Of a stretch of DNA of 64,000 bases, positions 50,705-63,304 are shown piece by piece. This DNA is from Mycobacterium sp. 1274756.6 (GTDB lineage Bacteria > Actinomycetota > Actinomycetes > Mycobacteriales > Mycobacteriaceae), in contig NZ_LZLJ01000093.1 of the NCBI RefSeq assembly GCF_001668625.1, forward strand, positions 186,001 through 250,000. The letters are read 5' to 3'. The first letter of the stretch is position 1, and each line of letters starts with the position of its first letter. The notes beneath the pieces were generated by a model. It saw nothing but the letters and a program-made list of their open reading frames with translations. It was not told the origin of the DNA and made no database searches. The translations under genes and the position numbers were made by a program.

Positions 50705-51880
50705 ATGAGCCGCACCCACGTCGTCGTCCTCGGTGGAGGCTATGCCGGCACGCTGGCCGCCAACCGGCTGCGGTCCCGGCCCGACGTCGATGTCACCCTG
50801 ATCAACCCGCGGCCGATGTTCGTCGAGCGGATCCGGCTGCACCAGCACGTCGCCGGCACCGGCGCGGCGACCGCCGACTACACCGACCTGCTCGGCGACC
50901 GCGTCCGGCTGCTGGTCGACACCGCCGAGACCATCGACCCCGCCGGGCGCCGCGTGCTGCTGGCCTCCGGCGCCGCCGTGGATTACGACTACCTGATCTA
51001 CGCCGCCGGAAGCACCGGGCCGGTGTCCCCGGCGGTGCCCGGCGCCGACGAATTCGCCTATGCCCTCTCCGAGTTCGAGCAGGCGGAGCGGCTGCGCCGC
51101 CAGCTGCGCAAACTGCCCGACGGGGCGCGGGTGACCGTGGTCGGCGGCGGGCTGACCGGGATCGAGGCGGCCGCCGAACTGGCCGGGCAGGGCTACCGGG
51201 TGCGGCTGCTGGGCGGCGGACGGCTCGGGCCGTCGCTGAGCGAGCCGGGCCGCCGCTCGGTGGCCAAGGCGCTGACCCGGCTCGGCGTCACCGTGCTGGA
51301 GACGGCGGTGGTCATCGAGGTGCGCCGCGACGCGGTGGTGCTGGCCGACCGGATCGCGCTGCCCAGCGCGCTGACCGTGTGGACCGCCGGGTTCGGTGTC
51401 GCCGGGGTGGCCGCCGCCAGCGGTCTGCCCACCGATGCGCTCGGCCGGCTGCGCACCGACGAGACCCTCACCTGCATCGACGACCCGTGGATCGTGGCCG
51501 CCGGGGACGCCGCCGCGCCGTCGGGGCGGCCGCTGCGGATGAGCTGCCAGGCCGCCCTGCCGATGGGTGCCCAGGCCGCCAACACCGTGCTCGCCCGGAT
51601 CGACGGGACCGCCCCGGCCGCCCTGGATCAGGCGTTCGTCAGCCAGTGCATCAGCCTGGGCCGCCGCCGCGGCACCGTGCAACTCGCCCGCTTCGACGAC
51701 ACCCCGATCAACGTGTTCGTCGGCGGCCGGCTGGGCGCGGCGATCAAGGAGGCCATCTGCAAGGGCACCGTGTGGGCGATTCGCCGGGAAGCGGCCAAGC
51801 CGGGCGCCTACCGTTGGCTCAGGGGCGGCCGGCGGTTCGCCGACGAGCAGCCGGCGCCGCAGCAGGGGGTCCGCGCGTGA
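50705..51880 (+). CDS. FAD-dependent NAD(P)H oxidoreductase (NDH-2-like)
   Basis: A 391-residue pyridine-nucleotide-disulfide oxidoreductase: VVVLGGGYAGTLAANRL binds FAD, VTVVGGGLTGIEAAAEL binds NAD(P)H and IVAAGDAAAPSG is the FAD end motif. The disulfide CxxxxC of reductases is missing, and the layout resembles type II NADH dehydrogenases. AGAGGAG precedes the ATG. Overlap with the sigma gene (GTGA) and the ECF41-type promoter make it the predicted target of that sigma factor. Confidence 0.9.
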   Translation: MSRTHVVVLGGGYAGTLAANRLRSRPDVDVTLINPRPMFVERIRLHQHVAGTGAATADYTDLLGDRVRLLVDTAETIDPAGRRVLLASGAAVDYDYLIYAAGSTGPVSPAVPGADEFAYALSEFEQAERLRRQLRKLPDGARVTVVGGGLTGIEAAAELAGQGYRVRLLGGGRLGPSLSEPGRRSVAKALTRLGVTVLETAVVIEVRRDAVVLADRIALPSALTVWTAGFGVAGVAAASGLPTDALGRLRTDETLTCIDDPWIVAAGDAAAPSGRPLRMSCQAALPMGAQAANTVLARIDGTAPAALDQAFVSQCISLGRRRGTVQLARFDDTPINVFVGGRLGAAIKEAICKGTVWAIRREAAKPGAYRWLRGGRRFADEQPAPQQGVRA

Positions 51881-52776
51881 GAGAGCCCGACGAGCACACC
51901 GAGCGGTTCACCGTGCTGCGCCCGCTGCTGTTCACCGTCGCCTACCAGATACTGGGGTCGGCCACCGAGGCCGACGACGTCCTGCAGGACAGCTATCTGC
52001 GCTGGATCGCGGTGGCGCTGCCCGAGGTGCGCGACACCAAGGCGTATCTGACCCGGCTGGTGACCCGCCAGGCGCTCAACGCGCTGCGGGCCGGCAGCCG
52101 CCGCCGGGAGGACTACGTGGGCCCGTGGCTGCCCGAGCCGCTGCTGCTCGACGAGCAGGACCCCGCCGAGGATGTGGTGCTGGCCGAGTCGGTGTCGATG
52201 GCGATGCTGGTGGTACTGGAGACGCTGGGCCCCGACGAACGCGCGGTGTTCGTGCTGCGGGAGGTGTTCGGGTTCGACTACGAGGAGATCGCCGCCGCGG
52301 TCGACAAGTCGGTGCCGACCACCCGCCAGATCGCCCACCGGGCCAAGCAGCACGTCGCCGCGCGGCGGCCCCGGTTCGCCCCGGTCGACCCGGCGGAGAG
52401 CCTCCGGATCACCGGCGAGTTCCTGGCCGCGGCCGCCTCCGGTGAGGTGGAGTCGGTGCTGGCGATGCTGGCCCCCGACGTGGTCTGGACCGCCGACAGC
52501 GGCGGCAAGGCCTCCGCGGCACGCCGCCCGGTGGTGGGCGCCGAGAAGGTGGCGATGCTCGCGATCGGCTTGCGCCGGCTGGGCGAGGCCTTCGAGCGGC
52601 TGCGCTTCGAGACCGCGGTGTGCAACGCCGCACCCACGGTGCTGGTCTACGACGGGGGCCGCCTCGAGGGCGCGTTCACCGTCGAGGTCACCGACGGGCT
52701 GATCAGCAACTTCTACGTGATGCGCAACCCGGACAAGCTGGCCGCGCTGGCCACCGGGCGGCGGATCAGCCGGTAG
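51877..52776 (+). CDS. ECF41-family sigma factor with SnoaL-like C-terminal domain
   Basis: A 299-residue sigma factor. Sigma-2 (AYQILGSATEADDVLQD) and sigma-4 (LREVFGFDYEEIAAAV) domains are followed by a ~130-residue SnoaL-like extension. The ECF41 marks are WLPEPL near 83, WTADSGGK near 202 and NPDKL near 283. The C-terminal domain of this family controls activity in place of an anti-sigma factor. No anti-sigma gene is present. GTG start overlaps the oxidoreductase stop. M. tuberculosis SigJ belongs to the same broad group, but synteny does not support the name. Confidence 0.93.
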   Translation: MREPDEHTERFTVLRPLLFTVAYQILGSATEADDVLQDSYLRWIAVALPEVRDTKAYLTRLVTRQALNALRAGSRRREDYVGPWLPEPLLLDEQDPAEDVVLAESVSMAMLVVLETLGPDERAVFVLREVFGFDYEEIAAAVDKSVPTTRQIAHRAKQHVAARRPRFAPVDPAESLRITGEFLAAAASGEVESVLAMLAPDVVWTADSGGKASAARRPVVGAEKVAMLAIGLRRLGEAFERLRFETAVCNAAPTVLVYDGGRLEGAFTVEVTDGLISNFYVMRNPDKLAALATGRRISR

Positions 52777-53605
52777 CGCGGGCGCGCAGCACCGCGTCGT
52801 AGAGCTCCCGCCGCGACACCGCCCCCGGATGGTCGGCCGCCACCTGCGCGCAGGCATCCTTCAGCCGTTCCCCGCCGCGGGTGCGCTCCTCGACCTCGGC
52901 GACCAGGTCCGCGACGTCGGCGCTGGCCGTCGCGCCGTCGAGCACCACGGTGATCTCGCCGAGCACCCCGCCGGCGGCCCAGGCGGCCAGCTCGTCGACG
53001 CTGCCGCGCACCACCTCCTCGTGCACCTTGGTCAGCTCCCGGCAGACCACCGCGGCGCGGGACCCGAACAGTGCGGCGGCGTCGGCCAGGCAGGCCGCCA
53101 GCCGGCGCGGCGACTCGAAGAACACCACCGTGCGCGGCTCGGCGGCCAGGGTGGTCAGCCAGGCGCGCCGCGCCGCCGGTTTGCGCGGCGCGAACCCCTC
53201 GAAGCAGAACCGGGCGGCGGGCAGGCCCGAGACGGCCAGCGCGGTGGTCACCGCCGACGGGCCGGGCAGGCAACTGACGGCGATGCCGGCGTCGACGCAG
53301 GCGCGCACCAGCCGGTAGCCGGGGTCGGAGATCAGCGGCATCCCGGCGTCGCTGACCACCAGCACGGTGGCGCCGGCTGTCATCTCGGCGACCAGGGCGG
53401 GCACCCGGGCGGCCTCGTTGGCGTCGAAGAGGCTGACCAGCCGGCCGGTGATGGTGACGTCGAGGGCCTTGGCCAGGGTGCCGACCCGGCGGGTGTCCTC
53501 GGCGGCGACCACCTCGGTGGCGCCGAGCGCGGCGACCAGCCGCGCCGACGCATCGGCGGGCTGTCCGAGCGGGGTGGCCGCCAGCAACAGTCGCCCAGCG
53601 GTCAT
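52766..53605 (-). CDS. rsmI: 16S rRNA 2'-O-methyltransferase RsmI
   Basis: A 279-residue tetrapyrrole-methylase-fold enzyme that 2'-O-methylates C1402 of 16S rRNA. LLAATPLGQPAD, VVAAEDTRRVG, VVSDAGMPLISDPGYRLV and SCLPGPSAVTTAL are the family blocks. It overlaps the sigma gene end by 11 bp tail to tail, and is back to back with pmt. Matches Rv1003. Confidence 0.95.
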   Translation of the reverse strand: MTAGRLLLAATPLGQPADASARLVAALGATEVVAAEDTRRVGTLAKALDVTITGRLVSLFDANEAARVPALVAEMTAGATVLVVSDAGMPLISDPGYRLVRACVDAGIAVSCLPGPSAVTTALAVSGLPAARFCFEGFAPRKPAARRAWLTTLAAEPRTVVFFESPRRLAACLADAAALFGSRAAVVCRELTKVHEEVVRGSVDELAAWAAGGVLGEITVVLDGATASADVADLVAEVEERTRGGERLKDACAQVAADHPGAVSRRELYDAVLRARATG

Positions 53606-53616
53606 GGCCGACAGCC

Positions 53617-53630
53617 TACGATCGACGGTG
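53617..53630 (+). promoter_or_regulatory. -10 hexamer of pmt
   Basis: TACGAT (53617-53622) ends five bases before an in-frame GTG (53628) and eight before the ATG at 53631. A leaderless start at the GTG or a 2-nt leader for the ATG are both possible. Confidence 0.45.
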
Positions 53631-55193
53631 ATGACCGCCCCGCCCGACACCGGCCAGCCCGCCGCGCCCGCCGTGCCCGCGGTCCCGCTGATCAGCCCCG
53701 CGCCGCTGCTGCCGCCTGCGGATTTCGGCCCGCTCGACCGGGCCGGCGGTTGGGCGATGACGGCGGTGGTCACCGCGTTGGCCGCGCTGACCCGCTTTCT
53801 GAACCTGGGCTCACCCACCGATGCGGGCACCCCGATCTTCGACGAGAAGCATTACGCCCCGCAGGCCTGGCAGATGCTGGGCAATCACGGCGTCGAGGAC
53901 AACCCAGGCTACGGGCTGGTCGTGCACCCGCCGGTGGGAAAGCAGCTGATCGCGCTCGGCGAGGCGCTGTTCGGCTACACCGGGCTGGGCTGGCGGTTCA
54001 CCGGCGCGCTGCTCGGGGTCGCGATGGTGGCGATCGTGGCGCGCACCGTGCGGCGGATCAGCCGTTCCACGCTGGTCGGCGGGATCGCCGGGCTGCTGCT
54101 CATCGGGGACAGTGTCAGCTTCGTGGGGTCGCGCACCGCGCTGCTCGACGGGTTCTTGACCTTCTTCGTGGTGGCCGCGTTCGCGGCGCTCATCGTCGAC
54201 CGCGACCAGATGCGCCACCGCATGCACGTCGCCTTCGTCGAGGGCCGGATCGCCGAAACCCGGTGGGGGCCACGGCTGGGGGTGCGCTGGTGGCGCTTCG
54301 GCGCCGGGGTGCTGCTGGGGTTGGCCTGCGCGACCAAATGGTCGGGGCTGTATTTCGTGGTGGGCTTCGCGGTGCTGTCGCTGGGCTTCGATGTGGCCGC
54401 CCGCCGCGCCTACCGGGTGCCGCGGCCCTGGCTGGGGGTGCTGCGCCGCGATCTGGTTCCGACCGGCTACGCGCTCGGGCTGATCCCGATCGGGGTGTAT
54501 CTGGCCTCCTATGCCCCGTGGTTCGCCTCCGAGACCGCGATCAGCCGCCACGAGGAGGGCCGGGGGATCGGGTTGACCGGCGGCTTCGGGGTGGTCCCGG
54601 ATGCGTTGCGCTCGCTGTGGCACTACACGTTCAAGGCCTACAAGTTCCACTCCGGGCTGACCAACGCGGCGGGCAACCATCACCCGTGGGAGTCCAAGCC
54701 GTGGGCGTGGCCGATGTCGCTGCGCCCGGTGCTCTACGCCATCGACCAGAACGACGTGCCGGGCTGCGGTGCGCAGTCGTGTGTCAAGGCGGTGCTGCTG
54801 GTCGGCACCCCGGCGATGTGGTGGCTATCCGTGCCGGTGCTGCTGTACGCGGCCTGGCGGATGCTGGTGCGCCGGGACTGGCGTTATGCGGCGGTGCTGG
54901 TGGGCTACTGCGCGGGGTGGCTGCCGTGGTTCGTCGACATCGACCGGCAGATGTACTTCTTCTACGCGGTGGTCATGGCGCCGTTCCTGGTGATGACGAT
55001 CGCGTTGATCTGCGGCGACATCCTGCACCGGCCCCGACGCAACCGGGAACGCCACGTCCTGGGGATGATCGTCGTGTCCTGTTACGTCGCCGTGGTGTTG
55101 ACGAACTTCGCGTGGCTGTTCCCGATCCTGACCGGGACACCGATCTCGCAGACCACCTGGAACATGGAGATCTGGCTGCCGAGCTGGCGGTGA
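53631..55193 (+). CDS. pmt: Protein O-mannosyltransferase
   Basis: A 520-residue polytopic GT39 enzyme moving mannose from polyprenyl-phosphomannose to Ser/Thr of secreted proteins. A Pro-rich N-terminus precedes about eleven hydrophobic segments; FDEKHYAPQAW has the catalytic Asp-Glu pair in the first external loop, and HPPVGKQLIALGE follows. Late motif QMYFFYAVVMAPF is typical of Pmt. Matches Rv1002c. Confidence 0.95.
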   Translation: MTAPPDTGQPAAPAVPAVPLISPAPLLPPADFGPLDRAGGWAMTAVVTALAALTRFLNLGSPTDAGTPIFDEKHYAPQAWQMLGNHGVEDNPGYGLVVHPPVGKQLIALGEALFGYTGLGWRFTGALLGVAMVAIVARTVRRISRSTLVGGIAGLLLIGDSVSFVGSRTALLDGFLTFFVVAAFAALIVDRDQMRHRMHVAFVEGRIAETRWGPRLGVRWWRFGAGVLLGLACATKWSGLYFVVGFAVLSLGFDVAARRAYRVPRPWLGVLRRDLVPTGYALGLIPIGVYLASYAPWFASETAISRHEEGRGIGLTGGFGVVPDALRSLWHYTFKAYKFHSGLTNAAGNHHPWESKPWAWPMSLRPVLYAIDQNDVPGCGAQSCVKAVLLVGTPAMWWLSVPVLLYAAWRMLVRRDWRYAAVLVGYCAGWLPWFVDIDRQMYFFYAVVMAPFLVMTIALICGDILHRPRRNRERHVLGMIVVSCYVAVVLTNFAWLFPILTGTPISQTTWNMEIWLPSWR

Positions 55194-55200
55194 CGCTGCC

Positions 55201-56403
55201 TCACAATCGTTCCCGCGCGATCGGGGAGCACATGCACCGCGGGCCGCCGCGGCCGGTGCCCAGCTCCGCCGCGGCGATGGAGAGCACCTCGATCCCCGAA
55301 TCCGCAAGCCGGGCATTGGTTTCGGTGTTGCGTTCGTAGGCGACGACGACACCGGGCGCCAACGCCAGGGTGTTGTTGCCGTCGTCCCACTGCTCGCGTT
55401 CGGCGGTCACCGGGTCCAGGCCGGTGTCGATGACCCGCAGCCGGTCGATGCCCATCGCGGCGGCGGCAGCGTCGACGAACGGCAGCGCGTCGTCGATGCG
55501 GATCCCGGTCGCGGTGCGCCGGATCGGGTAGGCGGACAGGCTGTCGGCGATGTTGGGGTACATCACCACCGCGTCGGTGTCGACCATGGTGCAGACGGTG
55601 TCCAGGTGCATCTGGGCGCGCTGCTGGGCGATGGGCACCGCCAGCACGGTGTCGGCGAGCCCGTCGTCGAGCAGGCTGCGGGCCAGGGTCTCCGCGCCGG
55701 CCGGGGTGGTGCGCTCCCCCACCCCGATCGCCACCACCCCCGCGGCCAGCAGCAGCACGTCGCCGCCCTCGACCGGGGCGGAGCGGGATTGATAGGCGCG
55801 GCGCACCCGGGTGAACCGGGGGTGGTGGGTGTAGATCAGGTCGGTCAGCGCGGCTTCGCGGGCGCGGGCCGGCAGCGCCAGCGACGGGATGATCACCCGC
55901 GGGCCGACCCAGATCGAGGAGTCGCGGGTGAACACCAGGTTGGGCAGCGGCGCGATGGCGAAGTCACCGCCGTGGTGCATCCGGCGCACCAGCGAGCCGT
56001 CGGCGCCCAGCGGCAGTTCGGTGAACGTCATCCCGGCCATCAGGATCTGCGCCAGCTCGGCCGGCGCCAGGCCGCGCAGGTAGGCGGTGAGCTCCTCGGC
56101 CAGCGGGCCGCCCAGCCGGCGGGCGTCGACGGCGGCGGCCACCCCCTGCACCCGGGCGGCGCCGCTGTGCAGCGCCTCGGTGAGCAGATCGGCCAGCAGC
56201 AGCACCTCCACCCCGCGCGAGCGCAGCAGCGCGGCGAACGCGTCGTGTTCCTGCTGGGCGCGGGTCACCCAGGGCAGGCCGTCGAAGAGCAGCGAGTCGC
56301 TGTTGCGCGGGGTGAGCCGGGCCAGTTCCGGGCCGGGGCGGTGCACGATGGCGGCCCGCAGCGTGCCGACCTCGGAGTCGGAGCCCAGTTCGGTGACGCT
56401 CAC
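55201..56403 (-). CDS. arcA: Arginine deiminase
   Basis: A ~400-residue deiminase turning arginine into citrulline and ammonia. [23 protein letters not shown] and the C-terminal GGPRCMCSP with catalytic Cys at about 390 are diagnostic; [10 protein letters not shown] has the catalytic His. GTG start. No arcB/arcC beside it. Matches Rv1001; back to back with alkB. Confidence 0.95.
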   Translation of the reverse strand: MSVTELGSDSEVGTLRAAIVHRPGPELARLTPRNSDSLLFDGLPWVTRAQQEHDAFAALLRSRGVEVLLLADLLTEALHSGAARVQGVAAAVDARRLGGPLAEELTAYLRGLAPAELAQILMAGMTFTELPLGADGSLVRRMHHGGDFAIAPLPNLVFTRDSSIWVGPRVIIPSLALPARAREAALTDLIYTHHPRFTRVRRAYQSRSAPVEGGDVLLLAAGVVAIGVGERTTPAGAETLARSLLDDGLADTVLAVPIAQQRAQMHLDTVCTMVDTDAVVMYPNIADSLSAYPIRRTATGIRIDDALPFVDAAAAAMGIDRLRVIDTGLDPVTAEREQWDDGNNTLALAPGVVVAYERNTETNARLADSGIEVLSIAAAELGTGRGGPRCMCSPIARERL

Positions 56404-56444
56404 AGTCGCCACGGTAGCGGCGCGGCACCGCCCACACCGCGAAA

Positions 56445-56473
56445 TCGAATGTTTGTGCGATAAACTGTCGGCC
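56445..56473 (+). promoter_or_regulatory. Imperfect LexA box and leaderless promoter of alkB
   Basis: TCGAATGTTTGTGCGA (56445-56460) matches TCGAAC-N4-GTTCGA at 10 of 12 bases. TAAACT (56461-56466) abuts it and ends seven bases before the GTG start of the AlkB gene. Confidence 0.5.
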
Positions 56474-57070
56474 GTGGCGGTAGCGGTACAGGACTCGCTG
56501 TTCGAGCACCACGAACGCCGCGCGCTCGGCGCCGGCGCCTGGATCGACGTGCGCTCCGGCTGGACCGACGAGGCGGATGCGCTGTTCGCGGCGCTGCGCA
56601 CCGGGGTGCGCTGGCGCGCCGAACGGCGCCGCATGTACGACCGGGTGCTCGACGTCCCGCGGCTGGTCAGCTTCTACGACCTGGCCGTCGAGGATCCGCC
56701 GCATCCGGCGCTGGCGCGGCTGCGCCGCCGCCTCAACGACATCTACGCCGGGGAGTTGGGCGAGCCGTTCACCACCGCCGGGCTGTGCCTGTACCGCGAC
56801 GGCGACGACAGCGTGGCCTGGCACGGCGACACGCTGGGGCGCGGGCGCACCCAGGACACCATGGTGGCCATCCTCAGCCTGGGCGCCACCCGCACGTTCG
56901 CGCTGCGCCCCCGCGGCGGGGGCCCGTCGCTGCGGCTGCCGCAGCGCCACGGCGACCTTCTGGTGATGGGCGGGTCCTGCCAGCGCACCTGGGAGCATGC
57001 GGTGCCCAAGACCAGCGCGCGCACCGGCCCGCGGATCAGCGTGCAGTTCCGGCCGCGCGGGGTGCGCTGA
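56474..57070 (+). CDS. AlkB-type 2-oxoglutarate/Fe(II) dioxygenase (Rv1000c-like)
   Basis: A 198-residue AlkB fold that would remove alkyl groups from DNA or RNA bases. WHGDT near 115 is the HxD iron pair, TWEHAVPK gives the third His, and GPRISVQFR the R-x5-R that binds 2-oxoglutarate. The GTG start is fixed by the -10 box. It follows an SOS-like site, suiting a repair role. Symbol omitted because mycobacteria have more than one AlkB-like protein. Confidence 0.9.
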   Translation: MAVAVQDSLFEHHERRALGAGAWIDVRSGWTDEADALFAALRTGVRWRAERRRMYDRVLDVPRLVSFYDLAVEDPPHPALARLRRRLNDIYAGELGEPFTTAGLCLYRDGDDSVAWHGDTLGRGRTQDTMVAILSLGATRTFALRPRGGGPSLRLPQRHGDLLVMGGSCQRTWEHAVPKTSARTGPRISVQFRPRGVR

Positions 57071-57073
57071 GAC

Positions 57074-57736
57074 TCAACCGGTGATCGCCGCGACCGCGTT
57101 GACCAGAAGTTCCTTGGCCCGCTCGGTGTCGATCTCGGCGACCGGCTGGTTGGGGATCACCAGCGGGTTGGCGGTGACGATCACCTGGTAGTTGCCGAAG
57201 TGCGCGGAGTAGTCGTAGAGCTCACCGGTGCGGGTCTTGCCGCGCATCGAGGCCTGCAGGATCCGGCGCACCCCGAGGGTTTCGGTGCCCTTGATGCGCG
57301 GGGCGTCGACCGCCTCGATGACCCCGCGCAGGCCCTTGCCGGCGAAACCGACCTTCTTGCAGCCGTGGCCGGGTTCGCGGAACGGCACCGGCTGGGAGGT
57401 CTCCAGGGCGATGACGATGAACCGGTTGCCGTGCCCTTCGGCGGTGACCGCGGCCATGTTGCCCTCGGTGCCGTCGGGGACCTTCTGGCCGACCGCGAAC
57501 TCCTCGCAGGGTTCGGGCTCGAACTTCAGGCCCTCCGGAAGCTTGCGTTCGGCCAGCAGTTTCGGGTCGATGCCGGTCTTGGCGATGTCTTTGACCTCGT
57601 AGCCGGGGCCGAAGCCGTCCTTGAGCTCGGTGACTTTGGCGATGTCGGCCGAGGTGATTTCGGGGTCGCTGCGCCAGGAGCAGCCGCCGAGCCAGCAGGC
57701 GGTGATCAGGAGGAGCAGTGCCGAGCGGGTGAGCAC
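57074..57736 (-). CDS. DUF5642 lipoprotein (Rv0999-like)
   Basis: A 220-residue lipoprotein with lipobox LGGC and a DUF5642 domain: VTELKDGFGPGYEV, CEEFAV and HGCKKVGFAG give two Cys, and the tail ends LLVNAVAAIT. Exported and probably an envelope ligand-binding protein, function unknown. A paralogue lies just upstream on the same strand, 10 bp away. Confidence 0.85.
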   Translation of the reverse strand: MLTRSALLLLITACWLGGCSWRSDPEITSADIAKVTELKDGFGPGYEVKDIAKTGIDPKLLAERKLPEGLKFEPEPCEEFAVGQKVPDGTEGNMAAVTAEGHGNRFIVIALETSQPVPFREPGHGCKKVGFAGKGLRGVIEAVDAPRIKGTETLGVRRILQASMRGKTRTGELYDYSAHFGNYQVIVTANPLVIPNQPVAEIDTERAKELLVNAVAAITG

Positions 57737-57745
57737 CGTGTCAAT

Positions 57746-61004
<3,259 letters not shown>

Positions 61005-61035
61005 GGGCGAGCCCGCCGCCGGCGAGCCCTCCCGC

Positions 61036-61112
61036 CGCGTTGACTCTGCGCTGAGGGCGCAGCTCACTCGGGTTTTGCGCTATTTCGCCGCCCTCACCGC
61101 AGAGTCAACGCG
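61036..61112. repeat. Dispersed hairpin repeat, copy 3
   Basis: Arms CGCGTTGACTCTGCGCTGAG... (61036-61059) and the matching complement (61089-61112) flank a 29-nt centre with CTCACTCGGGTTTTGCGC. The core TGACTCTGCG and centre are shared with the copies at 336-400 and 1288-1349, 60 kb away. It sits between convergent genes. Confidence 0.82.
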
Positions 61113-61122
61113 GGGGGCGCAC

Positions 61123-61953
61123 TCAGTGGGAGTTCGCGCGGGCCTCTTGGACCTTGTGCGGCACCTGCAGAAGCCGGAACACGGTGACCAGTGCCAGGCC
61201 GCCGATGAGGTTGCCCGCGGTGGCGATCACCAGCAGCTGCACCCAGGCGAGGTAACCGAACGGCGCCCCGGCGATCAGCCCGGCGAAGCACATCAGCGAC
61301 GCCACCACCGCGTGGTTGATGTGGCCGATGCTGAGGATGAACCCGGTGATGACCGCGGGCACCAGCTGGACGCCCTCGGAGTCGGTGGCCTTCTGCAGGT
61401 GGGTCATCAGCGTCATCAGCATGCCGCCGATGATCGCCAGCGCCAGCGCGGTCCAGGTGACCCCGAGATCGATGTATTTGGTGGCGAATTCGACGGCGGT
61501 GCCGCGAAGCGCGGGCAGCCCGAGCATCATGAGCGCGGCCAGCAGCCAGCCGCCCGCCATGTTGGTCACCAGCGAGACCGTCCACAGCCGGCCGAGCTGC
61601 CACACGGTGCCGGCCTTGGCGACCACGGCGGCCACCGGGACCAGAAAGTTCTCGGTGAACAGCTCGCTGTGCCCGATCGACAAGGTGATGAACCCGGTGG
61701 CGAAGGCCAGCCCGCCCAGTACCGGGTTGCCGGTGTAGTGCTGCACCAGCAGGAACGCCAGGATGCCGACGCTGACGTCGAATCCGCCGATGAAGCCGGT
61801 GATGATCAGCGGCAGCCAGCCCCGGCTGATCCGCTGCTTGCCCTCCTCGACGGTGCGGTCGAAGGTCTGGTCCTCGCGCGGGATCTCCGCGGTCTCCACG
61901 GCGCCCGGGCCCGGCAGCACGCCGTCGCCCGGACCGCTCCTCTCGGTGTTCAT
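61123..61953 (-). CDS. Formate/nitrite transporter family channel
   Basis: A 276-residue FNT-family pentameric channel subunit with six hydrophobic segments. GFIGGFDVSVGILAF, SIGHSELFTENF and GHINHAVVASL with the pore His are family features, though the exact anion (formate, nitrite, hydrosulfide) cannot be told. Hydrophilic N-terminus of ~45 residues. Start is the ATG at 61953; divergent from the decarboxylase-like gene. Confidence 0.9.
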   Translation of the reverse strand: MNTERSGPGDGVLPGPGAVETAEIPREDQTFDRTVEEGKQRISRGWLPLIITGFIGGFDVSVGILAFLLVQHYTGNPVLGGLAFATGFITLSIGHSELFTENFLVPVAAVVAKAGTVWQLGRLWTVSLVTNMAGGWLLAALMMLGLPALRGTAVEFATKYIDLGVTWTALALAIIGGMLMTLMTHLQKATDSEGVQLVPAVITGFILSIGHINHAVVASLMCFAGLIAGAPFGYLAWVQLLVIATAGNLIGGLALVTVFRLLQVPHKVQEARANSH

Positions 61954-62092
61954 CCCCTGCACCTTAGCGGCGGCGCCTCGAGGGCTCGGGTTAGCGAAGC
62001 GCGGCTCGGGGTATCTCCCGGTGTGGGCCGCCGCCGGTGCCGGCCGAGCGGTCATGTGTCTTCGATGACAGCTTCGGAACCAAGGAGCACTG

Positions 62093-63262
62093 ATGAGCGA
62101 GCCGGAATCGATCTCCCGCACACTGCACGCCGTGTTGGACCGGGAGCCCGGCCTGGCCGAGCTGCTTGAGCAGTCCCTGACCTCGGCACGTAAGTGGGCC
62201 GAAGCGGAGTTGCGTCCCGATTTGTTCGCGGCGCTGGAGTGGCCGGGCACGATCGAGGAGTACCAGGACTACGTCGAGCGGTTTCTGCGGTGGGTGCCCC
62301 GCGAGTCCGGCGACGACGCCTGGAAGAAGCGCGACAGCGACGAGGAGGTCGACGACCGGGAGGCCCACTTCTATTTCCTGGTCTCCCAGAAGACCGGCGA
62401 GAAGGCCCCGCAGGATTCCGAGGTCTTCCGTGCGTGGATGACCGAATTCACCAAGCGGTGGGGCGATTTCCTGGACAGCCCGGAGTCGTTCAGCCCGGAG
62501 GTGCTGCAGACGTTCATCGACTACTCGCCGCGGTACCGGGTCTGGGAGTCCCTGGTGGACGGCGCGCCGAATGCGCCGAGCGGGTGGCTGACCGCCAACC
62601 AGTTCATCGCCCGCGAACTCAACGGCGGGCTGCGTCCGATCGCCGAACCCGACACCAACCTGGTGGTGACCCGGCCGGCGGACTGCTCGTTCAAAGCCGC
62701 CTACGACGTCGACGCCGACTCCAACATCCCGGCCGCGGCCGTGAAAAAGGCGAAGTACGGCAACATTCGGCAGCTCATCGAGGGCAGCGCGTACGCCGAC
62801 AGCTTCGCCGACGGCACCTTCGTGCACTACATGCTGCCGATGCACGCCTACCACCGCTTCCACCTGCCGGTGGCCGGCCGGGTGGCGGAGTCCTTCCGGA
62901 TCGAGGGCAAGGTGTTCATGCCGGTCGGCATCGAGGACGGCCAGTTGCAGGGCATCGACGACTCCACCACCGGCTATGAGTTCTCCCAGACCCGCGGCGT
63001 GGTCACCCTCGACACGGCCGGCTCCGAGGCCGGTGATATCGGGCTCGTCGCGGTGATCCCGGTGGGCATGGGCCATGTGTCCTCGGTCGTGCTCACCGCG
63101 ACCGAGGACCGGCACATGGCCAAGGGTGAGGAGTTCGGCTTCTTCCAGTTCGGCGGCTCCGACATCATCCTCGTGTTCCAGCAGGGCGTCGAGGTCGAGA
63201 TCGACCGCGATCAGGAGTTCCGGTTCTTCGGGACGCCGGTGGCGCGGTGCCGGGTTCGGTAG
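62093..63262 (+). CDS. Phosphatidylserine-decarboxylase-like protein
   Basis: A 389-residue protein with an N-terminal PSDC-type helical domain (~130 aa) and a PS-decarboxylase core. YHRFHLPVAG near 252 matches the YHRxHxP block with the catalytic His, and QFGGSDIILVF near 353 stands for the (L/F)G(G)S-T self-cleavage site, with Ser as pyruvoyl precursor but Asp in place of Thr/Ser after it. AAGGAG precedes the ATG. It is separate from the usual psd gene of mycobacteria, so it may act on another amino-acid headgroup. Confidence 0.85.
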   Translation: MSEPESISRTLHAVLDREPGLAELLEQSLTSARKWAEAELRPDLFAALEWPGTIEEYQDYVERFLRWVPRESGDDAWKKRDSDEEVDDREAHFYFLVSQKTGEKAPQDSEVFRAWMTEFTKRWGDFLDSPESFSPEVLQTFIDYSPRYRVWESLVDGAPNAPSGWLTANQFIARELNGGLRPIAEPDTNLVVTRPADCSFKAAYDVDADSNIPAAAVKKAKYGNIRQLIEGSAYADSFADGTFVHYMLPMHAYHRFHLPVAGRVAESFRIEGKVFMPVGIEDGQLQGIDDSTTGYEFSQTRGVVTLDTAGSEAGDIGLVAVIPVGMGHVSSVVLTATEDRHMAKGEEFGFFQFGGSDIILVFQQGVEVEIDRDQEFRFFGTPVARCRVR

Positions 63263-63304
63263 GGGTGTGGTGTGCGGCGACGCCTATTCCGAGCCGGTTG
63301 GCTG

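Noticed and set aside
52829-55339. 836-codon open frame on the plus strand
   Set aside because: Crosses rsmI (antisense) and is out of frame with pmt; both real genes have clear motifs.
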